A DNA stretch of 64,000 nucleotides from Tritrichomonas musculus (taxonomy: Eukaryota > Parabasalia > Tritrichomonadida > Tritrichomonadidae): the NCBI GenBank assembly GCA_039105265.1, contig JAPFFF010000002.1:1302001-1366000 (forward strand), read 5' to 3'. Position 1 is the stretch's first letter; every line of letters begins with the position of its first letter. Made by a program: the position numbers and the translations under genes. The notes beneath the pieces were generated by a model. The model saw nothing but the letters and a program-made list of their open reading frames with translations, was not told the origin of the DNA and did no database searches. Positions 30,489 through 38,918 of the stretch are shown here, piece after piece.

Positions 30489-30755
30489 ATGTCCTTTCAC
30501 TCACAAGTGAGTTCAAACTCTATGAGTTATGAACAAAAACGAACCATTCATGATGATAAAAGAATGAATTACTACGATAGATTACAACTTAAAATGCAAA
30601 AAGAACGTACCAGAATTAATTCTGCACTAACTGTTAAGAAATACGAGGATAAAGGAAGTATTCAATATGAACCTCAAGCATCAACAACAAAAAAATTGAA
30701 TTTTCACACTTATTCATTAAATCATTCAGTTGTCCCTCGATATGACAAAATCTAA
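30489..30755 (+). CDS. Conserved small basic protein, Maverick C
   Basis: Eighty-eight residues with KRTIHDDKRMNYYDRLQLKM, RINSALTVKKYEDKG and YSLNHSVVPRYDKI, matching the A protein at 12280-12513. The frame is intact. Just after its stop is a GC-rich hairpin cluster (30771-30822), which includes GCAC-TCT-GTGC and CGCC-AAA-GGCG. Function unknown. Confidence 0.6.
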   Translation: MSFHSQVSSNSMSYEQKRTIHDDKRMNYYDRLQLKMQKERTRINSALTVKKYEDKGSIQYEPQASTTKKLNFHTYSLNHSVVPRYDKI

Positions 30756-30907
30756 AATATTTATATTTTAGCTTGAGCACTCTGTGCCCGGCGCCAAAGG
30801 CGATGAGCAAGCTGCGAAATCTAATCCAACATTGGTTGATTAATATATTTGGCAATCTGATTTACAGTATTGGTTAATTCAGCAATTTTTTTATCTAATG
30901 TTGTGAA

Positions 30908-31351
30908 TTAAAGTTCATAGCTTTGTTTCAAATCTTTAATCATGCTTTGACATGCTGGAAGTTCTTCGAACATGGCACTTCGTGACAGCACAGCTGTTAG
31001 TTCATTCTTGAGATTCTCAATATCATACGCTAGCTCTGAGCAACGATTGTTTAACAATTGTTGTTCTGCTTTAATAACATCTTGTTCAAGTTCTTTCAAT
31101 TCATTAGTTTTGACAACTTTCTTTAAAAATATATCTCCCCCAACTCGTTTTGTACCTTCTTTTTGACAATTCTTTTTTGTGATTCTGTATTCAACACCAT
31201 CTGGTGTAACCATTTTGTAAACCCGATTTAGATATTGAGTTGTCTGGTTGTTCATATCATCTTTGTGTTTCTGATAGTACAGATTGAACTCCTCAATTGA
31301 TTTAAAATTCTTTATTTCAGTAGTTATTTCATTAATTACTTTCAAATCCAT
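30908..31351 (-). CDS. Conserved coiled-coil protein, Maverick C
   Basis: 147 residues. The N-half (FKSIEEFNLYYQKHKDDM, TTQYLNRVYKMVTPDGVEY, RITKKNC) is the shared module; the C-half (NELKELEQDVIKAEQQLL onward) is coiled coil but differs in sequence from A. Followed 31 bp downstream on the same strand gives the amphipathic gene upstream, the same pairing as in A. Confidence 0.6.
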   Translation of the reverse strand: MDLKVINEITTEIKNFKSIEEFNLYYQKHKDDMNNQTTQYLNRVYKMVTPDGVEYRITKKNCQKEGTKRVGGDIFLKKVVKTNELKELEQDVIKAEQQLLNNRCSELAYDIENLKNELTAVLSRSAMFEELPACQSMIKDLKQSYEL

Positions 31352-31382
31352 TTAGAATAAAAAAAATACAATTTAATCTCAT

Positions 31383-31637
31383 TTATACTACTTCATCAAT
31401 TAAACTTTTACCAATTTTAAGACCTTTGTCAGCAAAATTTAATCCTGTATCAATTGCTCTAACAGCATCATCAATAAGAGGTATTTCACCCAAAACAGTT
31501 TTTACAGCATTAGTTACTCTTTTACCAACTTCGACAACTTTGGGAAGTGCTTTACCGACTTTAGTTGCAACATTCTTTATTTTATTACCTACAGATTTAA
31601 AAGTGTTTTTCATTTTTTTGAAGATTCCGATACTCAT
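31383..31637 (-). CDS. Small amphipathic protein, Maverick C
   Basis: The start is chosen at the Met giving MSIGIFKKMKNTFKSVGNKI so that the protein is 84 residues, the same as its A relative (11554-11808). The longer reading up to 31751 adds unrelated sequence. It carries VDDAVRAIDTGLNFADKG-like Gly/Asp pattern (IDTGLN is exact in both). Likely membrane-active or core protein by composition. Confidence 0.6.
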   Translation of the reverse strand: MSIGIFKKMKNTFKSVGNKIKNVATKVGKALPKVVEVGKRVTNAVKTVLGEIPLIDDAVRAIDTGLNFADKGLKIGKSLIDEVV

Positions 31638-31687
31638 TGTTTTCATTATGAAAAAAGACCCATAATAGTACTTTTTTTGTTTATCAA

Positions 31688-31960
31688 ATGTTGTATCGCA
31701 ACGAAAGAGCACATAATTACAAAATTGAAGCGGGAAACGTTCTTGATACATTTAATAAGATGCGTGAAATGATTAATACTAATGATGGTACACGCTCATT
31801 TTCATTAAGAACTGTTGATTGTCATGACCAACCTGCGCCATTTCATCAAGGACAATATTCTTAAATCAGTTTAACGCATCCAGACCATTTCATTTCTGAT
31901 GTTGATAAAGGAATCTTAACATTTCATGTCAAATTGGATTTACAATTGAATATATCAATA
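31688..31960 (+). pseudogene. Possible second-lineage capsid piece (N-terminal part)
   Basis: The plus strand encodes a piece with VDCHDQPAPFHQGQYS and SLTHPDHFISDVDKG followed by FHVKLDLQL. The pattern Pro-rich, QGxYS, SxTHP, ADIxxGxxxxxVKLDL loosely aligns with the N-terminal part of the Maverick capsids here (PSPPIPQGSYTS ... TADIYNGFIKVDLKV). If right, this is the only capsid trace of the A/C lineage. It is a broken fragment beside the C/D join. Tentative. Confidence 0.35.
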
Positions 31961-31987
31961 GAATTTCGAAACGGTCGAATAATAATA

Positions 31988-32431
31988 TTAGAATATTGAT
32001 ATATGTTTACCATTAATATCAATAACGTTCACAAACTTACTTTTAGTCTTTTTGCTATTAACATGAAGTACCCTATATTCAATGCTTTGAAGACCCTTCT
32101 TAGTGAGTAGCATCTTAGTGAGTAGCATCTTAGTGAGTAGCATCTTAGTGAGTAGCATCTTAGTGAGTAGCATCTTAGTGAGTAGCATCCTTGTGAGTAG
32201 CATCCTTGTGAGTAGCATCCTTGTGAGTAGCATCTTAGTGAGTAGCATCTTAGTGAGTAGCATCTTAGTGAGAATCCTCCTAGTGAGAATCCTCCTAGTG
32301 AGATACCTCCTAGTGAGATACTTTTTTCCTGATGTGATACCTATTTTCCTGATGTGATACCTATTTCCTGATGTGATACCTATTTCCTGATGTGATACTT
32401 CATTCTTCATGTAATACCTTTTTGCTTTCAT
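31988..32431 (-). pseudogene. HNH-gene C-terminal module fused to a 15-bp minisatellite
   Basis: The last ~37 residues (YRVLHVNSKKTKSKFVNV, then DINGKHISIF) match the C-terminal module of the HNH genes in C and E. The rest of the ORF is a minisatellite translation: (TKMLL)n and TRR(I/Y)L repeats. The HNH core itself is absent. Probably a relic whose body was replaced by repeat expansion. Confidence 0.55.
32099..32400. repeat. Minisatellite: 15-bp then ~18-bp units
   Basis: About 15 units of CTTAGTGAGTAGCAT and variants (TCCTTGTGAGTAGCA, TCCTAGTGAGAATCC) run from 32099 to about 32328, then four units of TTCCTGATGTGATACCTA to 32400. Because 15 and 18 are multiples of three, every unit keeps frame. 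Confidence 0.95.
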
Positions 32432-32678
32432 ACTTCATTATTTTTTCTTTCATACTTTGTACTTCTTTTTTCTTTCTTTCACGATATGCCTTTTGTTGCT
32501 GCTTACGTGCTTCATTTCTTTCTTCAATTGTTGCATACTTTTGCTTTCTCCCACATTTCTCTTTTGTTTCAGTTTTTGCAGTATCAATATTTTTGAGGTT
32601 GTCGTTACTCTTGGACTTCTTCAACTTCTTGATGATAGCTGTTTCCTTGAACTCACCCAAATCTAATTTTTGGCTCAT
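32400..32678 (-). CDS. bZIP-like basic-helix protein, Maverick D
   Basis: Ninety-two residues from the Met at 32678 (MSQKLDLGEFKETAIIKKLK), chosen because E's relative at 53175-53465 begins the same way (KIDLTQFNKTDIVKKL). A GRKQKYATIEERNEARKQQQ basic stretch followed by KAYRERKKKEVQSM recalls the bZIP basic region (RxxxR...RxRKKxxxxxL) and could bind DNA. A role in controlling element genes is inferred. Divergent from the gene at 32755 with 76 bp between. Confidence 0.6.
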   Translation of the reverse strand: MSQKLDLGEFKETAIIKKLKKSKSNDNLKNIDTAKTETKEKCGRKQKYATIEERNEARKQQQKAYRERKKKEVQSMKEKIMKYESKKVLHEE

Positions 32679-32742
32679 GATTTCATTCGAAAAAAAAAAT
32701 TGAATTATTTTTGAAAATTGAATTTTCGCAAACACAATCACT

Positions 32743-32747
32743 TCATT
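32743..32747 (+). promoter_or_regulatory. Inr-like initiator before the 32755 gene
   Basis: TCATT with the A at 32745, ten bases before the ATG. Trichomonas genes are known to use a TCA(Y)(W) initiator within about 20 bases of the start codon. Seen by eye only. Confidence 0.4.
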
Positions 32748-32754
32748 TTTTAAA

Positions 32755-33126
32755 ATGTCTCGTTCTGGAAATGACTTCAAAGAATTCCAAAAACAGCAAA
32801 AGCTTGCTATCAAAAATGCTCATGTTGAAATAGCCAATGCTATTAAAGAGGTGATATTTCTGTTCAATCAAAAAATAATAAACTCGACACCATTTACTGT
32901 CTGCATCATCTATGACCCTTTGATACAAGCAAACTTTAACAAGATTGCTGAAGCTCTTACTCAAATGAATCTCACTACCTGCGAGGTTTATCATAAAAAG
33001 ATTCCTCAATCTGCAAAACCAAAATCTATTGGCTTTCACGTGCCGATAGTGCCTGACTCGCAAGAGACACAAGAAGAAGAAGATGAAGATGAACAAGAAG
33101 CTTCATCTCCAAAAGACAAGGAGTAA
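32755..33126 (+). CDS. Hypothetical protein of Maverick D
   Basis: 123 residues. A helical N-half (FKEFQKQQKLAIKNAHVEIA, NAIKEVIFLFNQKII), a possible alpha/beta part (PFTVCIIYDPLIQANFNKIA) and an acidic tail SQETQEEEDEDEQEA. No counterpart in E and no domain recognised. Preceded by an Inr-like TCATT, followed by very long T runs (33158-33230). Confidence 0.5.
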   Translation: MSRSGNDFKEFQKQQKLAIKNAHVEIANAIKEVIFLFNQKIINSTPFTVCIIYDPLIQANFNKIAEALTQMNLTTCEVYHKKIPQSAKPKSIGFHVPIVPDSQETQEEEDEDEQEASSPKDKE

Positions 33127-33157
33127 GAGTAAAAAATAATTACTTCTAATTTTTAAG

Positions 33158-33230
33158 TTTTTTTTTTTTTTTTTAGTTTTTTTTTTTTTTTTTTTTATTT
33201 TTTAATTTTTTTTTTTTTTTTTTAGTTTTT
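33158..33230. repeat. Poly-T tracts
   Basis: Four runs of 15-25 T broken by A or AG, directly after the 32755 gene. Simple-sequence DNA; could serve as the convergent 3' region of both genes. Confidence 0.85.
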
Positions 33231-33239
33231 TTAATATGT

Positions 33240-33769
33240 CTTTTTTATACTATGCTATATTTTAAGCATACATGATAATTATTAACAAGCTCATTATATT
33301 CTTTATTATATACTTGTTTCAAGTCAATGACTACCTCTCCATTATCTCTAATAATCTTAATTGCATCAATCTTTCTTATTGGGTTGCTCTTAGCTGCACA
33401 ACATCCAACATCTTCATTAAGTTGTACTTCAACCTCATTAACATGTAGTATTGCTTTGATGATGTTGCTAAGAGATTCAATAGGTACTATGATGCATTTC
33501 TATGATATAATGTTAGCTAGTAGTGCTTTGTCTTGATTAAGTAGTATTTGTGCATATGCTTCAAGTATAACATTACGTACATCTGGTTCTACTTCAACAG
33601 GTTCAGTTTGCACTCCAATGTCTCTTGTAATAACAATGTCTTCCTTGCCATCATCTCTCTTATTAATAATAATGTTGTTGTTGATGTTTGATGTAGATGA
33701 TGCAGCTGCTGATGGTTCTAAAGATACATTTGCTTGAACTCCATTGGTTGTACCCCTCTTCTTAATCAT
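33240..33769 (-). pseudogene. RILSS-family protein, Maverick D (broken)
   Basis: Relative of E's 53496-54025. The N-half has SSTSNINNNIIINKRDDGKE and VILEAYAQILLNQDKALLAN; the C-half has VEVQLNEDVGCCAAKSNPIR and the YNELVNNYHVCLKYS end. The Cys pair in (D)E(D)xGCC is shared with E and, more loosely, C. About one break. Function unknown; position between the bZIP-like and 4913-family genes is the same in E. Confidence 0.6.
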
Positions 33770-33790
33770 TTAGGTTGGGAAAAAATAGGC

Positions 33791-34237
33791 TTAAAGTACT
33801 AAGTCTAGCTGTTCTCCAATAAACATGTCAAATGACTCAATTTGATATTTCTGCTTGAGAGCATCGATTTTTGGTTTATGACTTGTAGGAGCAGTTGCAA
33901 TGGAGTAGTTGTAGTATTTGATTCCTTGATACTCTTGAGTGGTAGTGTTTCCATTTATGTAGAACTCTTCGAAATCTTCAGTTATTTTTCTCCTTGAGTT
34001 AGGCTTAATAAATATTGAGTCAAGATCAAGTTCTTTGAGCTTATCTGGATAAAATCTGTGGCACTTGTCTTTTACCTTGATTGAGACATAGAGTACTTTG
34101 CCTAAATAGCTCCATTCTCCTGCTTTCATTAGGTACTTGTCACAAAGTATCGAGAAATTACATTGTTTAGTATTTGGAGCACATTTTGCACGAAGTTCAT
34201 TGACATAGTCATAGACGTTTCTTGTAGTCATTTTCAT
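33791..34237 (-). CDS. Conserved Maverick protein, D member of the 4913 family
   Basis: 148 residues: TRNVYDYVNELRAKC, CNFSILCDKYLM, KVLYVSIKVKDK, RFYPDKLKELDLDSIFI, SRRKI, EEFYINGNTT and YYNYSI are the family blocks. It reads through. Upstream (24 bp) is the 144-residue gene and then the capsid gene, the same run as in E. Confidence 0.7.
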   Translation of the reverse strand: MKMTTRNVYDYVNELRAKCAPNTKQCNFSILCDKYLMKAGEWSYLGKVLYVSIKVKDKCHRFYPDKLKELDLDSIFIKPNSRRKITEDFEEFYINGNTTTQEYQGIKYYNYSIATAPTSHKPKIDALKQKYQIESFDMFIGEQLDLVL

Positions 34238-34261
34238 CTGAATAAAAAATTCAATAAAAAA

Positions 34262-34696
34262 TTAATAGATGTTATTTTGGGTAAAGATATGTTGTGTAGG
34301 TCCATATCGAATATCTTGTTTATTATATTCTCTTGCTCTACCTTGCATTGGTGGTTTCTCAGGCTTCTTAAGATATTTTGGTAAGAGAGGTACTGGTTTA
34401 TCTTTTTCACCTATATGTCGATAAAAACCACCATCTGTAATACTAACAGGAGGTTCACGAACAGGTTTTGTTATATGTTCTCGAGTATCTGGAAATCTAA
34501 CTGGGTCCTCATGTTCAATAATCTGGGTAGGTGGTCGATTAATATATGGGTTGAATGTTACAGAATAAGTATTAGTATTACTGAACACACCAAAATGTTG
34601 AAACTCTAAGTCCTTATTTTTCATGGTAGCTTCATTATACATCATATCTTCTCTTCCAACAATCTCAGCTTGTGGGCTTCTATAATCATTCGACAT
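34262..34696 (-). CDS. Conserved late protein next to capsid (D)
   Basis: 144 residues, relative of E's 54050-54478. Shared blocks: FxHFGxFSNxNTYxVTFNPY (present as FQHFGVFSNTNTYSVTFNPY), NRPP, PVREPPVSITDGGFY and a Pro/Lys-rich tail with YLKKPE. No known domain. It is always directly downstream of the capsid gene, so a minor structural or cement protein is plausible. Spacer to capsid is 27 bp. Confidence 0.65.
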   Translation of the reverse strand: MSNDYRSPQAEIVGREDMMYNEATMKNKDLEFQHFGVFSNTNTYSVTFNPYINRPPTQIIEHEDPVRFPDTREHITKPVREPPVSITDGGFYRHIGEKDKPVPLLPKYLKKPEKPPMQGRAREYNKQDIRYGPTQHIFTQNNIY

Positions 34697-36390
34697 TTTC
34701 TATAAAATAAAATATACATCTTTTTACTCAGGGGTTGTTAAATCATAAGGACCAATACGTACTGATGGTGGCATACCATTAGGTCTAATTAAGATACTAA
34801 TTGATATATCTGTTAATAAGCATAATAATGGAGGTGTATCTACTTCCTGTCTAAATGGATTATCTGCCTTTTGACTACATATCAATTCGAAGTTAATAGG
34901 TGCAAGACTTGAAAGACCTTGTTGATATGTTCCATCTGTTTCAGTAGGAAGACCTATGAAGAATGAGGACCTATCATTTGGATAATAGCCTGTTGTGTTT
35001 TCATTATATTGATACTCATTCGCTAAACTTGCAATAACCTCTTTATTAAATCCATTTTGCTCTCCATTCATGTTCATTGCATTCTGGCAATATTCGAGGA
35101 ACTCTGGATACTTACCATTCGTACCAAATGCTTTAGCAGGAATATTATTGTAATTACCACAATTCATATGAAATGCTTCAAACATAGGATTCTTGAAGTA
35201 TGTCTTATGTGTATGCTTAAGTGGGAATAAGCAAAACATACTATCTACAAAATTAGGTGTAATAGTAATAGTTGCTTTATCTTGTTCATTATTAAGAGGT
35301 CTTGTACAAGTGTAAAATGACATAATCTGTGTTGGGAATGTAAGTGGATGTTGAGGGTTAGCATATCTTTGAACAAGTGCTGTATATACAGATTCATGAA
35401 TACCAAAACAAGGTATAATACTCGCACATTCTTCAATGGAATAATCAACAACACTCCAAGTTCTCCAATCACTGTAAATAGTTCGGTCAACTCTTTCCTT
35501 AGTCTTGTTAGCTCCGTCAATTTCATATGCTCCTCCATGATTTTCACCAACAGGTGGAAGATTCTTGGGGTGATTAATCTTATCCATTGCTATTTTTTCG
35601 GTACTTGTCCACATCCATATTGGTTCTCCAATAGGTCGAAATTCATTGGTAATTTCATCAACATTGAAGTCTTTCATTATATGTGGATTAGCAACCAAGC
35701 TCTTTTCAAAACCAACTGGACAATATACCATACCAGCTGTTGAAAAGTAAAGACGTAATTCGATTTTACCTGCAAATGCTGGCAAGTACTTGATATTAGA
35801 TAAAGGTAGGAATCGTCGCAAATCAATCTTTAATCTAATTGTTTCAGTAACAGAAGTCACATCTTTGTTAAGATTTGCAACAAAACCACATCTCCTTCCA
35901 TGAGTATCATTCCAAATATCCTTATGTCTTGCTTTACTATATATATCAGCTCTTTTAGTAACTTCATTTGCACAACATGCAGTTAAAAAGGATTCTTCAC
36001 ATCCAAAGTTCTGGGTATAAAGTGTCATACCATTAGCTACAATTTCATACTTCTCAACAGCATCTCGAGCATCCTTAAAACCAAACCATACCTTACCAAA
36101 ATTATAACCACTGACATTTTCTAAATCACTTAGAATTGGCTGGTCTATTTTTATCATCACTTTCATATCTGCTCGAATAAATCCATTATATATATCAGCA
36201 GTATTATGAGTATTAGGAGAGATAATACATGTTGTATATGAACCACTCTTAATTGGTGGTGATGGTGAATACGAAGTTTGTGGATTTAATGAGTATGCCT
36301 TATTTGTATCACTAAGTGCTATGCAATTATCGACAACATCAAAGTAAGATGCAATCTGAGTACAAACCTCTGCTGAGGTTTTCATATAGG

Positions 36391-36398
36391 ATTCCTTT
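36391..36398. repeat. 8-bp target duplication of the hAT-type insert, left copy
   Basis: GATTCCTT here and at 37587-37594. Eight bases is the hAT-superfamily duplication length. Confidence 0.8.
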
Positions 36399-37586
36399 AT
36401 GGTTGCATTTGGCACGGTTTGGGCAAAAAAGCAGCCACCCAAGTTATTTTGATAACCCAACGGGTAAGAACAAATTATTTGTTGATTTTATATTATTTTT
36501 AACTTTTCGTAAAAATATTGATATTTTAATTATGTGGTTTTGCATAAAAATATTAAAATAAAATTAAAATTAAAATAGATATTTTGGAGTTTTTATTTTT
36601 TTATTTATTTGTTTATCTATTCAATTTTTTCAAAGATAAATTCTGTTGTTATTTACAAATTCTATTGGGCTGGATACTTTTCTATGTTTTCATTCAATTT
36701 TTCAGTTAAAAAATAAAAATTTGCCCTGGGCAAAGTGGCTGGGCAGCGACGATAGCCCATTTTTTCAATCCTTTTTAATCGGGGCTGGGCTAACCCAAGG
36801 GAAGTTATATGATAAATTCAAAAGCTATTTTTAATATTTTCCTTTTTAAATCATTATCTTTTCTTTAATATATGATATTAATTGATTATTGTGTTTCAAA
36901 CATATATTTTTGATTATAAATAAAATAAAGTTTGGAATGGATTTTTTGCAAGATACTTCATTAAAATAATCATAAAATTAGGATAATAAAGTGAAATAAA
37001 TATCAATATATTTAAAAATCATATAAAATGTAAATAAAATATTAAACAAATTAAAATAATCTTATTTTTGTTATTGAATAATATAATAAATTAAAAAAAA
37101 ATATTTATGAATATCCTAGTTTAAAGTATATTTAATCATTATATTATTACATATTAAAAAAGCTACACATTAAAAAATCTAATATATAAATATATTGTTT
37201 GAAATAATTAAGAAAAGATATAATATTTAAAAAAGATATTTTAATTAACAGAATTCACAAAATAAATAAAAAGAATTCCATGAACAAAGGAACATTACAG
37301 ATTTTTTTTAGTTCAAATCATAATAAAAATGATGAAAATGGTGAATTATTAGATTCAAATGCAACTAGCAATCTAATTCAGAACAAATATCATCATTTTC
37401 ATAATTTGGAAGTATTGATATATATTCTATGCTTTTATTCAATGCCAAAAAGTTCACACTTTAAGGACATCCTTAAAAAGTGGCCTTTACAGGCCAAATT
37501 GATCACATCACATCATCTTAATTTTTGAAGCTCAATTGCCCAGTGGGCTGCCCACTTCTTCAATTTTTTGACCCTATTCAACCCTA
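36399..37586. mobile_element. Non-autonomous hAT-type element inside the D capsid gene
   Basis: A 1,188-bp AT-rich insert. The ends are TATGGTTGCAT and, read inward from the other side, TAGGGTTGAAT, which fit the hAT terminal consensus (TAGGGxTG). GGGCAA...GCAGCC words recur inside both ends. Only an 82-residue ORF (37280-37528) of unclear origin is present, so it depends on a transposase elsewhere. Flanked by the GATTCCTT duplication. It explains the 1.1-kb gap that D has, relative to E, between capsid and basic-protein genes. Confidence 0.75.
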
Positions 37587-37620
37587 GATTCCTTATTAAG
37601 CATTTTAGATAGAAAAAAAT

Positions 37621-38172
37621 TTACATCATATCTTCAAAGATGCGATTTCTCCTACCAATAGGTCTCATAGGTATATATTGAGGTTGTTGTTCTTCTTCAT
37701 ATTGTTGTGGTAGTTCTTCAGGAACATACTGATGTCTTGATTTACTCATCCTTTTATCAACAACCTCCTTTATCATACGTCTCTGTTCTTTCTTCTCTCG
37801 ACTTATCTTCATTTCTTCACCTAGTGATTTTAGCTGTTTTAGTATTTCCTCATTCGCAGTAGGGTCATAAACTTGGCTTTGTTGAGTTTTTCGAGGTTTT
37901 GGAGGTTTTCGTACAGCTTTCGAACTTATTGGCTTTCTTGGCTTTTCTTCAAGTTCCTCATGTTCTTCACTGTCTGAGTTTTCTTGAGTATCTTCGTTAT
38001 TTTCACTTTCTGAGTTTTCTTGATATTCTCGAGTTATTGGAGTTTTTCGCTGTTTTACAATATACTTGTCTTTGGTTTTTGTAGGTAAAACTTCCCAATC
38101 TGGGTCATCCCTTCCATTCAACCATTTATAAATAACTGCAAGTCTCTTAGAACCTTTTAGATGTTTTGACAT
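37621..38172 (-). CDS. Conserved basic late protein, Maverick D
   Basis: 183 residues. MSKHLKGSKRLAVIYKWLNG and KDKYIVKQRKTPI at the N terminus, an acidic Ser/Glu repeat (SESENNEDTQENSDSEEHEE), NEEILKQLKSLGEEMKISRE as the conserved helix, and an Arg-rich C terminus ending GRRNRIFEDMM. Same family as 16659-17267 and 56693-57295. The variable acidic middle contrasts with the fixed ends. Probably a minor virion or DNA-binding protein. Confidence 0.65.
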   Translation of the reverse strand: MSKHLKGSKRLAVIYKWLNGRDDPDWEVLPTKTKDKYIVKQRKTPITREYQENSESENNEDTQENSDSEEHEELEEKPRKPISSKAVRKPPKPRKTQQSQVYDPTANEEILKQLKSLGEEMKISREKKEQRRMIKEVVDKRMSKSRHQYVPEELPQQYEEEQQPQYIPMRPIGRRNRIFEDMM

Positions 38173-38219
38173 TTAAAATAGACAAAAAAGTCCATAAATT
38201 TAGTTTTTTTGAGTTTTCA

Positions 38220-38626
38220 TTAGATGTAGGTTCTCGCCCGATTGTTAGTAGTAAATTCACTCTCTTGTAATGATCTAGACGAAAATGCTGGCTTTTCAAG
38301 AGGTGCTCCAACTGATTCACCTTTTGCAGATTTATTAATTGATGATAAGGTAGTTTTCACTTTTCCATCTGGGACATATTGTAATGCTGTGTCAGCTATG
38401 TTTGCTAATCTATTTCTTGTTTTATCGCTCAAGTAGCTTTCACCAAGACCTCTCGCAACTGAACCAATAACACCAGCATGCTTGGTTAATCCACCAGCTG
38501 AAGCATCCAATATTTTACTTGCAAGACCTCCAGTAAAACTATCTGCTGCTCCCATTAATAACTTACCACTTAGTCCTACTCCTCCTTTTATTATCTCTTG
38601 CCATGGAGAAAATTGTTTCTTTTTGG
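38220..38626 (-). pseudogene. Gly-rich amphipathic late protein of D, cut by Maverick E
   Basis: Blocks LLMGAADSFTGGLASKILDA, GGLTKHAGVIGSVARGLGES and SDKTRNRLANIADTALQYVP match B's protein at 17319. The Maverick E terminus (38627) lies within this gene; the remaining 5' part is at 61728-61782. The ORF reading further right (to 38735) is E's GC-rich tip, not part of the gene. Confidence 0.65.
38622..38626. repeat. Target-site duplication of Maverick E, left copy
   Basis: TTTGG directly before the E tip; repeated at 61728-61732. Five bases with AGTAGT tips; a 7-base reading TTTTGGA is possible if the tip A is counted as target, so the exact edge is uncertain by one base. Confidence 0.8.
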
Positions 38627-38688
38627 AGTAGTTAACGGTAGGCTTTGGCAAGCCCCAGCCTACCCTCTTCGCTCCGCTCGAGACTACT
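38627..38688. repeat. Palindromic tip of Maverick E
   Basis: AGTAGT (38627-38632) is inverted at 38683-38688 and GGTAGGCT pairs with AGCCTACC inside. Same design as the B tip at 21755-21830. Confidence 0.75.
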
Positions 38689-38918
38689 CCAAGGGCTCCC
38701 GCCCCTGGACCCCATTCAAAAAGCCAGACATTCAAAAAGTTCTATCGTTCGCGTATTCAAAAAGTTCCATTCAGAAAAAGTTAACAATTCAAAAAGTTCT
38801 CTTCACAAAAAGTAGTATATAAAATGGCGTGATTTTTTAACGTCCCGTGTAAAAAATACCTCCATTTGGCTAACGCCAAAAGTCAGCTAAGCTGCCATTA
38901 ATTTTTTCCCGCTATTAA

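Larger units (their letters stand above)
23597..31970. mobile_element. Maverick C remnant (relative of A)
   Basis: It probably begins at the tip AGTAGTAATAGTATG (23597). Gene families match A: polymerase (+), HNH genes, conserved 153-residue protein (+), A-type ATPase (-), small membrane protein, RILSSENDASVK protein, and the block coiled-coil/basic/coiled-coil/amphipathic. A capsid-like piece follows at the right. The right TIR is not found; the join to D is between about 31930 and 31990. Gene order is permuted relative to A. Broken in several genes (about five or six breaks), and carries several GC-rich hairpin inserts. Older than A. Confidence 0.7.
34724..37603 (-). pseudogene. Double jelly-roll major capsid gene, Maverick D, interrupted by a hAT-type element
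   Basis: The best-preserved capsid in the window: most of the protein reads in one 1.7-kb frame. Blocks include EVCTQIASYFDVVDNCIALS, NPQTSYSPSPPIKSGSYTTC, RRFLPLSNIKYLPAFAGKIE, NNIPAKAFGTNGKYPEFLEY, NAMNMNGEQNGFNKEVIASL and a C-terminal RPNGMPPSVRIGPYDLTTPE. By Polinton family knowledge it would form the hexon-like capsomers. Near its 5' end lies a 1,188-bp insert (36399-37586) with hAT-like ends, and the first codons of the gene lie on the far side, near 37603. Confidence 0.85.
31988..38626. mobile_element. Maverick D, left segment (split by Maverick E)
   Basis: Late-gene block of a Maverick: HNH-like piece, bZIP-like protein, 123-residue protein, RILSS-family protein, 4913-family protein, 144-residue protein, capsid, basic protein, amphipathic protein. 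It continues beyond E at 61728 with ATPase, integrase and minor capsid. Its left TIR is not seen (joined to C), and its right end is beyond the window. Interrupted by E and by a hAT-type element; otherwise about three breaks. Confidence 0.85.

Noticed and set aside
32103-32357. (SSILV)n plus-strand ORF
   Set aside because: Other-strand reading of the 15-bp minisatellite.
32099-32400. CRISPR array
   Set aside because: Units are contiguous without spacers, so this is a minisatellite, not a CRISPR.
37280-37528. 82-residue ORF in the hAT-type insert as a transposase
   Set aside because: Too short and without any recognisable hAT block; at best a relic.
38640-38735. GC-rich N-terminal extension of the D amphipathic protein
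   Set aside because: It is the E terminus read through, not part of the D gene.
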